Assembly (NCBI GenBank): GCA_015485385.1
Contig: WFTS01000087.1
Location: forward strand, 1-38,648
Length of the DNA: 38,648 nt
DNA from: Kordiimonadales bacterium
Lineage (GTDB): Bacteria; Pseudomonadota; Alphaproteobacteria; Sphingomonadales; Kordiimonadaceae
Direction of reading: 5' to 3'
Shown here: positions 33,811 through 38,648 of the stretch, in pieces
How the letters are laid out: each line of letters begins with the position of its first letter
Numbering within the stretch: position 1 is the stretch's first letter
Position numbers and translations under genes: made by a program
The notes under the pieces: model-generated
What the model saw: only the letters and a program-made list of their open reading frames with translations
The model's database searches: none
Told to the model about the DNA's origin: nothing

Positions 33811-34462
33811 CGCTAATCGCCTCTCTGAAACGGTCAATCCAATAGCTTACTTCGCTTGGGCGGGTTTTAAAGGCTGGTCGATTGACCACCAAACGCGAGG
33901 TGATATGCGTTAGAACCTCAACTTCTTTGAGCTGGTTGGCTTTCAAGGTTCCGCCCGTGGATACCAGATCAACGATACGCCTCGACAGCCCAAGCTTGGG
34001 GGCAAGCTCCATTGCACCGTTCAGCTTGATACATTCAGCCTGTACACCGCGCTGGGCATAATAATCACGTGTCATATTTGGATATTTGGTCGCCACACGA
34101 ATGTGCGACCATTCACGAGGATCAGCGCTATCTTCGCTTTCTGGCATAGCTAAGGACAGACGGCAGTGCCCAATATCCAAATCAAGCGGTGAATATAGGT
34201 CACTATAGCCAAATTCTTGCAAAACGTCATTGCCGACCACCCCTAAATGTGCTGCCCCGCAGGCGACAAAGGTGGCGGCATCAAAAGCCCGCACGCGGAT
34301 GATGGTCAAGTTTTGGATGTTGGTATCAAATTCCAGCTTGCGGGATTTTGGATCGTCAAAATCATCCTCAGGTATGATGCCTGCCTTGTTAACGAGCGGC
34401 ATAACCTCTTTAAGGATACGCCCCTTTGGTAAGGCCAATACCAGTTTTTCGCTCAGTTCCAT
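33794..34462 (-). CDS. hisG: ATP phosphoribosyltransferase, short form
   Basis: 222 aa from ATG 34462 (AGGA upstream); an earlier ATG at 34489 would add 9 residues. [28 protein letters not shown] and [14 protein letters not shown] are the HisG blocks. It lacks the C-terminal regulatory domain, so it needs HisZ, which is not in the window. It makes phosphoribosyl-ATP, the first step of histidine synthesis, and overlaps hisD. Confidence 0.95.
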   Translation of the reverse strand: MELSEKLVLALPKGRILKEVMPLVNKAGIIPEDDFDDPKSRKLEFDTNIQNLTIIRVRAFDAATFVACGAAHLGVVGNDVLQEFGYSDLYSPLDLDIGHCRLSLAMPESEDSADPREWSHIRVATKYPNMTRDYYAQRGVQAECIKLNGAMELAPKLGLSRRIVDLVSTGGTLKANQLKEVEVLTHITSRLVVNRPAFKTRPSEVSYWIDRFREAISDGTTA

Positions 34463-34495
34463 TGTTATGGGTCCTGTTTTTGAAAGCATAGGTCT

Positions 34496-34948
34496 TTATT
34501 GGAAACCGGCATCGTCCAGATCATGGCGAGGGCGCGCAATCGCATCCCAGCTTTCGCCTATATCGGTGACAAGGCCGTCGATTGTCTCAGCGCTCAGGTG
34601 GATAGCAGGCCCCCCTGCAAACATGAGGCGAAAGGTTACGCCGCTGTCGTGCTCTTGCGCTTGTATGTCCAGCAATTCCAGTACAGTATCGCTGTCTTTA
34701 AGATCGATCTGGTGCAGTTTGGCGCTGGTAATACCGTTCAGATGAAACGCCGTCCTTATACGGGTGCCTTTAGGGCGACGGAACCAACCTTTTTTCTCCC
34801 AGCGAAAGCGATTGCCAACAAAGGCAAATTTTTGCTCATGGGGTAGCCAGGCCATATCGCCAATGCGCACAGTCATATCTTGTAGCGTTGCAGCGATGAT
34901 TTGCAGGTCTTTTTCAGACTGGGCGATTAATTTCAAAGGGTCGCTCAT
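34496..34948 (-). CDS. DUF2948 family protein
   Basis: 150 aa. DPLKLIAQSEKDLQIIAATLQD begins the domain and FAFVGNRFRWE and RIRTAFHLNGI are its conserved parts. Function unknown; the gene is a stable neighbour of murA and hisD across Alphaproteobacteria. It ends about 33 nt upstream of the hisG start used here. Confidence 0.86.
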   Translation of the reverse strand: MSDPLKLIAQSEKDLQIIAATLQDMTVRIGDMAWLPHEQKFAFVGNRFRWEKKGWFRRPKGTRIRTAFHLNGITSAKLHQIDLKDSDTVLELLDIQAQEHDSGVTFRLMFAGGPAIHLSAETIDGLVTDIGESWDAIARPRHDLDDAGFQ

Positions 34949-35032
34949 AAAGGCAGGTCCGCTTACAAATTCGGTAAAAACTTAGCAGTGACGCGCATAA
35001 TTGCGAATCACACTTTCCTCGGCAATGTAAGG

Positions 35033-36313
35033 CTATGAAGGCAGACGTTCAACCGCCGCGCCCACTTGGCGCAATTTTTCTTCCAGATGTTCGTAACCCC
35101 GGTCAAGATGATAGAGCCGGTTAATGGTGGTTTCACCAGAAGCCACCAGCCCTGCCAATGCAAGCCCCATGCTGGCGCGCAGGTCAGTTGCCATGACCTC
35201 AGCACCGACAAGGTCTTTAACGCCGCGAATGGTAGCACTTGCACCGTTGATCGCAATATCCGCCCCCATGCGGCTCAGTTCAGGCACATGCATAAAGCGG
35301 TTTTCAAAGATTGCTTCGGTGATTACACTGGCCCCATCAGCGATGGCGGCCAGCGCCATAAATTGCGCTTGCATATCGGTTGGGAAACCAGGGAAAGGGT
35401 GCGTTACAATATTGAAGCCGTGGATTTCGCCGCTTGAGCGTACACGCACGCCTGTAGCCTCCACCTCGACAATGCCGCCAGCCTCGACCAAAGTATCAAG
35501 GGCGGCTTGCATATCGTGGGCGCGCGCGCCTTTTAGGAAAACATCGCCGCCTGTCATCAAGGCTGCCACCGCGTATGAGCCAGCCTCAATCCGGTCTGGC
35601 ATTACCTCGTGACTGGTACCCTTTAAGTTTGCTACGCCCTCAATCGTTATGGTTTCGCTGCCGGCTCCGGATATTTTAGCGCCCATAGCATTAAGGCATT
35701 TTGCGAGATCGGCAATTTCAGGCTCACGCGCGGCATTTTCAATGGTGGTCTTACCCTTGGCAAGGGCAGCAGCCATCAGGATATTTTCGGTCGCTCCAAC
35801 TGAGACAAACGGAAAGCGTACAGTGCCACCCGATAAACCATTGGGCGCGGATGCGCGGACATAGCCGTGCTCTAATTCAATGGTGGCGCCAATGGCTTCT
35901 AGCGCTTTTAGGTGTAGATCAATTGGTCGATTGCCGATAGCACAGCCGCCGGGTAGGGAAACTGTGGCTTCTCCCATGCGGGCAACCAAAGCGCCAAGCA
36001 CAAGGATTGATGCCCGCATTTTCCTGACCATATCATAGGGGGCAACCGTATCATGGATGTCGTGTCCATCGAAGGTTAGGCTACGGCCTTGCAGGTTTTT
36101 GCGCCGACCGCCAGCAATGGTAACAGTAACGCCCAAATGATTAAGAAGGTCTGATAGCGTAGTGATATCCGCAAGGCGCGGCAGATTTGTTAAGGTAACA
36201 GGCTCGCTGGTTAACAAGCATGTACACATCAGTGGCAGCGCTGCATTTTTAGCGCCACTGATCGGGATCGTACCCGAAAGGGCCTTTCCGCCCTGAATGA
36301 CAAGTTTTTCCAT
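35033..36313 (-). CDS. murA: UDP-N-acetylglucosamine 1-carboxyvinyltransferase
   Basis: 426 aa, the full family length. [11 protein letters not shown] holds the substrate lysine, and [14 protein letters not shown] the fosfomycin-reactive catalytic Cys (C124). [13 protein letters not shown] and [12 protein letters not shown] follow. It transfers enolpyruvate from PEP to UDP-GlcNAc, the first committed step of peptidoglycan synthesis. With Cys in the loop the enzyme should be fosfomycin-sensitive. Confidence 0.97.
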   Translation of the reverse strand: MEKLVIQGGKALSGTIPISGAKNAALPLMCTCLLTSEPVTLTNLPRLADITTLSDLLNHLGVTVTIAGGRRKNLQGRSLTFDGHDIHDTVAPYDMVRKMRASILVLGALVARMGEATVSLPGGCAIGNRPIDLHLKALEAIGATIELEHGYVRASAPNGLSGGTVRFPFVSVGATENILMAAALAKGKTTIENAAREPEIADLAKCLNAMGAKISGAGSETITIEGVANLKGTSHEVMPDRIEAGSYAVAALMTGGDVFLKGARAHDMQAALDTLVEAGGIVEVEATGVRVRSSGEIHGFNIVTHPFPGFPTDMQAQFMALAAIADGASVITEAIFENRFMHVPELSRMGADIAINGASATIRGVKDLVGAEVMATDLRASMGLALAGLVASGETTINRLYHLDRGYEHLEEKLRQVGAAVERLPS

Positions 36314-36432
36314 TGCGTCGCTGCCTTGCTATTGTTTGATCATCTGGAGGACCATGCCCTGCAATAGCGGCACCATGAAGGCAAAGTAAAGCCCTGAGTG
36401 TGGCAGCTTGCCTGAAATTTTTTGGTTTTTGC

Positions 36433-36987
36433 TTAAAGTTTTGGCAAAGTTACGCCGCGCTGACCCATATATTTACCGCCTCGGTCGCTGTAGGTGGTTT
36501 CGCAAGGCTCATTTCCTTGCAAGAACAGAAATTGGCACGCGCCTTCGTTGGCGTAAATTTTGGCGGGTAGCGGGGTGGTGTTGGAAAACTCCAGCGTCAC
36601 ATGGCCTTCCCAGCCGGGTTCAAGCGGGGTGACATTGACGATAATTCCACAGCGCGCATAGGTGGATTTCCCAAGGCAAATCACCAGAACATCTTTGGGA
36701 ACGCGGAAATATTCGACGGTACGGGCCAATACAAAACTGTTAGGCGGGATCACACAAACATCTGTGTCACGATCAATGAAGCTATCGGTTGAGAAGTTTT
36801 TTGGATCCACAACGGCGCTATTGACATTGGTGAAGATTTTGAATTCGGGCGACACACGAGCGTCATAGCCATAAGATGACAGGCCATACGAAATATTATC
36901 CCCGCGCACTTGGCCATCAATGAAGGGTTCGATCATTCCGTGATCCTGTGACATTTCCCGGATCCATTTATCTGACATGATCGACAT
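36433..36987 (-). CDS. dcd: dCTP deaminase
   Basis: 184 aa; AAGGAG stands upstream of the ATG at 36987. [23 protein letters not shown] contains the catalytic Glu and the phosphate-binding residues, and [14 protein letters not shown] is the conserved N-terminal block. It converts dCTP to dUTP for thymidylate synthesis. About 120 nt separate it from murA on the same strand. Confidence 0.96.
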   Translation of the reverse strand: MSIMSDKWIREMSQDHGMIEPFIDGQVRGDNISYGLSSYGYDARVSPEFKIFTNVNSAVVDPKNFSTDSFIDRDTDVCVIPPNSFVLARTVEYFRVPKDVLVICLGKSTYARCGIIVNVTPLEPGWEGHVTLEFSNTTPLPAKIYANEGACQFLFLQGNEPCETTYSDRGGKYMGQRGVTLPKL

Positions 36988-37174
36988 GATGTTTCTCCTT
37001 GAGAGCGTATAATATACGCGTTTGCAGGCATGACATAGAGCAAGCTACTAAGGGGCCTTTAGGCGTTTGTAAGAGATATATCCATGTCGCACAAGCGGGA
37101 ATTTGGCGAGGAATTAAAAGGCGAAATGCTGACAAAATGGTCAGGAATTCAGTGGTTTAGTTGGATCCGCGCCT

Positions 37175-37354
37175 TTAGGTTATATTGGCTTTTTTGCGCG
37201 CACGCACTTGTTCTTTGCGGCGCTTTAAATTGGCCCGCAGAGCCTCTGAAAGTTGGGCTTGCTTGGCCTCTGATTTCAGCTTATGAGCGCGCTGTTCGGC
37301 ACGTTCTGTATCGCTTTGGAGGGATTGTGGTTTTTTATTCTTCGGCTCTGTCAT
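37175..37354 (-). CDS. Small basic conserved protein
   Basis: 59 aa from ATG 37354. Lys/Arg/Glu-rich, predicted helical: AEQRAHKLKSEAKQAQLSEA, then LRANLKRRKEQVRARKKA. The LRANLxRRKxQxRAR ending occurs in small alphaproteobacterial hypothetical proteins; function unknown. It stands alone between dcd and tRNA-Thr. Confidence 0.6.
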   Translation of the reverse strand: MTEPKNKKPQSLQSDTERAEQRAHKLKSEAKQAQLSEALRANLKRRKEQVRARKKANIT

Positions 37355-37557
37355 AGCGCCCAGCATTAGCGAATTATTTGAAAACTTCAAGGATAAAGGC
37401 ATCAAAAACAGCCAAAATGGACGCGAGGTAGAAACGAGGCAGAAACGGAAAAATATCCAAAACTTCTATTCTTGAGCCAGCTTTTTCTTGCATCCATCTC
37501 AGCCCTGTGGCAAGAGGCGCTCCGGGCGTGGTTTCAAGCAAAGCCCTAGGCCCACGG

Positions 37558-37632
37558 GCCGCTGTAGCTCAGTGGTAGAGCGCACCATTGGTAATGGTGA
37601 GGCCGGGAGTTCAATTCTCCCCAGCGGCACCA
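37558..37632 (+). tRNA. tRNA-Thr (anticodon GGT)
   Basis: 75 nt with encoded CCA. Acceptor GCCGCTG/CAGCGGC, D-arm AGCTCAGTGGTAGAG, anticodon stem CACCA/TGGTG with loop TTGGTAA (anticodon GGT), T-arm GTTCAATTC. Mobile-element-like genes begin 160 nt beyond its 3' end, so the end of this gene is a candidate attachment site. Confidence 0.97.
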
Positions 37633-37739
37633 CCCACCTAGTATTATCAGGCACTTAACCCCTATATGGCGTAAATTTGGCGTAGTGCGTTGGGTCACTA
37701 TGCTCTTGTCCGTGAAACATTCAAGTCATATTGAGCGAT

Positions 37740-37766
37740 GGACGCGATACTTTTTGTACCACGTCC
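37740..37766 (-). other. Strand-specific hairpin downstream of AlpA-like gene
   Basis: Read as minus-strand RNA, arms 37766-37756 and 37750-37740 form an 11-bp stem (with two G-U wobbles) around an AAAAA loop; on the plus strand the same positions give C-A mismatches, so the structure suits only minus-strand transcripts. It lies 22 nt after the AlpA-like stop codon. No U-tract follows, so intrinsic termination is unproven. Confidence 0.45.
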
Positions 37767-37788
37767 AACAAAAAAGACTCCATGGTTG

Positions 37789-38058
37789 CTACTTCTTCTG
37801 GTGGCGTTTGACATAAGCCTTTACCTCATCCTGATACCAGAGCGGTCCAAGTTTGCCCGCACTGGTCGGAATGCGCACTGCGTCTGGGAAGTCAGGCTTG
37901 CAGGCCACACGCTGCTGAATGGTGATCTTGGACCGGCTAAGATAGGCGGCGATATCTGCAAGCGACCAGAGCCGTTTTGGCACTTTGGTCGTTCGAAGTT
38001 CTTCAAGGATGGAGATGAGAAGCTCCTCCACCCGTGGTTGGGGCCATCGCTTATCCAT
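37789..38058 (-). CDS. AlpA/excisionase-like helix-turn-helix protein
   Basis: 89 aa from ATG 38058, with AAGGAGG 7 nt upstream. RLWSLADIAAYLSRSKITIQQRV is a winged-helix/MerR-like DNA-binding segment as in AlpA and phage excisionases, followed by a basic wing (GPLWYQDEVKAYVKRHQKK). Such proteins control integrase expression or excision of prophages and islands. The start overlaps the Dam gene stop by 8 nt, so both are in one operon facing tRNA-Thr. Confidence 0.75.
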   Translation of the reverse strand: MDKRWPQPRVEELLISILEELRTTKVPKRLWSLADIAAYLSRSKITIQQRVACKPDFPDAVRIPTSAGKLGPLWYQDEVKAYVKRHQKK

Positions 38059-38648
38059 TCTCTGCCTCCTTTGTTGATACATGTCGGAACTGTTCCGCAC
38101 AGTTGGAGATGATTAGTTCACGAGCCAGTTTAGTGACCTTATGCGCAGTGGTGTAATTGACCGGAACCTCTTCAATCGCAAACGCATTGAAAATATCCCG
38201 TACCTCGGGCGTAGCATTAAGGGACAGAATGAACTTCCCTTTGATGCCTTCAAGCTGCGCAGCCATCTTGGCGAAGTCTTCCCGACTGAACAGTTCGCGG
38301 CCATAATAGTCTTCGACGCCATAGTATGGCGGGTCGAGATAGAAGAGGGTCGTGTTGCGGTCATAGCGGCGAATGAAGTCGTCATACGGCAGCTTCTCGA
38401 TGGATACGCCAGTTAATCTCTCATGCAAGTCCTCCAGCATTGGGCCAAGTTTGGTCACATCGAACCTTCCAGGATTCCTGACATCAATACCGAAGGACCG
38501 ATTTTTGATGATACCGCCGAAGCTGATCCGTTGCAGGTATAGAAAGCGGGCAGCACGTTCGAGGTCAGTAAGTGCGCAGGGATCAGTAGCGCGCAGACGT
38601 TCAAATTCCTGTCGCGTGGTGAGTTGGAATTTCAGCATTTCCATGAAG
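38051..38648 (-). CDS. Phage-type DNA adenine-N6 methyltransferase (Dam), 5' end beyond window
   Basis: The frame is open to the window edge; about 198 C-terminal residues are visible of a family usually near 270. FYLDPPYYG is the catalytic DPPY motif and LQRISFGGIIKNRSFG the upstream conserved block; the N-terminal SAM motif (FxGxG) would lie outside. This D12-class methylase is typical of prophages and would methylate adenine, perhaps at GATC. It precedes and overlaps the AlpA-like gene. Confidence 0.88.
   Translation of the reverse strand, partial: FMEMLKFQLTTRQEFERLRATDPCALTDLERAARFLYLQRISFGGIIKNRSFGIDVRNPGRFDVTKLGPMLEDLHERLTGVSIEKLPYDDFIRRYDRNTTLFYLDPPYYGVEDYYGRELFSREDFAKMAAQLEGIKGKFILSLNATPEVRDIFNAFAIEEVPVNYTTAHKVTKLARELIISNCAEQFRHVSTKEAENG

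Noticed and set aside
37668-37690. Repeated GGCGTA pair downstream of tRNA-Thr as an att core
   Set aside because: Six bases repeated once is too short to support an attachment site.
37711-37719. CGTGAAACA, a parS-like half-site near tRNA-Thr
   Set aside because: Only the right half agrees; the left half (TCTTGTC) is too far from consensus, and such a 9-mer is not rare enough to call.
1-38648. CRISPR arrays, rRNA genes and insertion sequences
   Set aside because: I saw no spaced repeat array, no rRNA sequence and no transposase in any frame.

Overview
The window reads as a piece of an alphaproteobacterial chromosome. The best evidence is the right half, a minus-strand housekeeping block in an order typical of Alphaproteobacteria: dcd, murA, a DUF2948 gene, short-form hisG, hisD, a UPF0262 gene, a low-molecular-weight phosphatase, infA, maf, an RNase E/G-like gene and yacG, followed by tRNA-Phe. 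I cannot name a genus from the sequence alone.

Left region (1-20900) is a surface-glycan locus built from short gene groups on both strands. Its core is a nonulosonic (sialic-acid-like) pathway closest to legionaminic acid: LegB-type 4,6-dehydratase, LegC-type aminotransferase, NeuB-type synthase, a CBS-linked sugar-1-phosphate nucleotidyltransferase resembling PtmE, and an SpsF-type cytidylyltransferase. Around it sit a sugar formyltransferase, a GHMP sugar kinase, two further sugar-nucleotide reductases/epimerases, two radical SAM enzymes (one B12-binding-like and translationally coupled to an aldo/keto reductase, one SPASM-type), a TPR-glycosyltransferase fusion with the architecture of Caulobacter FlmG, a GT-B-like protein, and an edge-truncated GT-A-like protein that fills the first kilobase. 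Two long paralogous proteins (7315-8592 and 11980-13593) belong to a family I do not recognise and are the best candidates for new transferases. The acetyltransferase (LegH) and hydrolysing epimerase (LegG) expected for legionaminic acid are not visible. No flagellar, capsule-export or LPS-assembly genes are present, so the acceptor is unknown.

Middle region (20900-28500) holds an RluA-type pseudouridine synthase, a RhlE-like DEAD-box helicase, a MazEF toxin-antitoxin pair with an autoregulation-style promoter, an orphan Phd-type antitoxin whose 3' end overlaps mazF, a PAPS sulfotransferase, an RsmJ-type 16S rRNA methyltransferase and a large secreted metzincin-type metallopeptidase with a 16-bp palindrome upstream. 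A 22-nt near-perfect direct repeat brackets mazEF.

Right region (28700-37400) is the conserved housekeeping string described above, with several 1-nt TGATG overlaps. At 37558 a tRNA-Thr(GGT) gene marks a boundary: beyond it lie an AlpA/excisionase-like gene and an edge-truncated phage-type Dam methylase, both pointing toward the tRNA. This is the usual look of an integrated element at a tRNA att site, although the integrase is not in view. Two parS-like sequences (17604 and 33506) hint that the region may lie near the chromosome origin.
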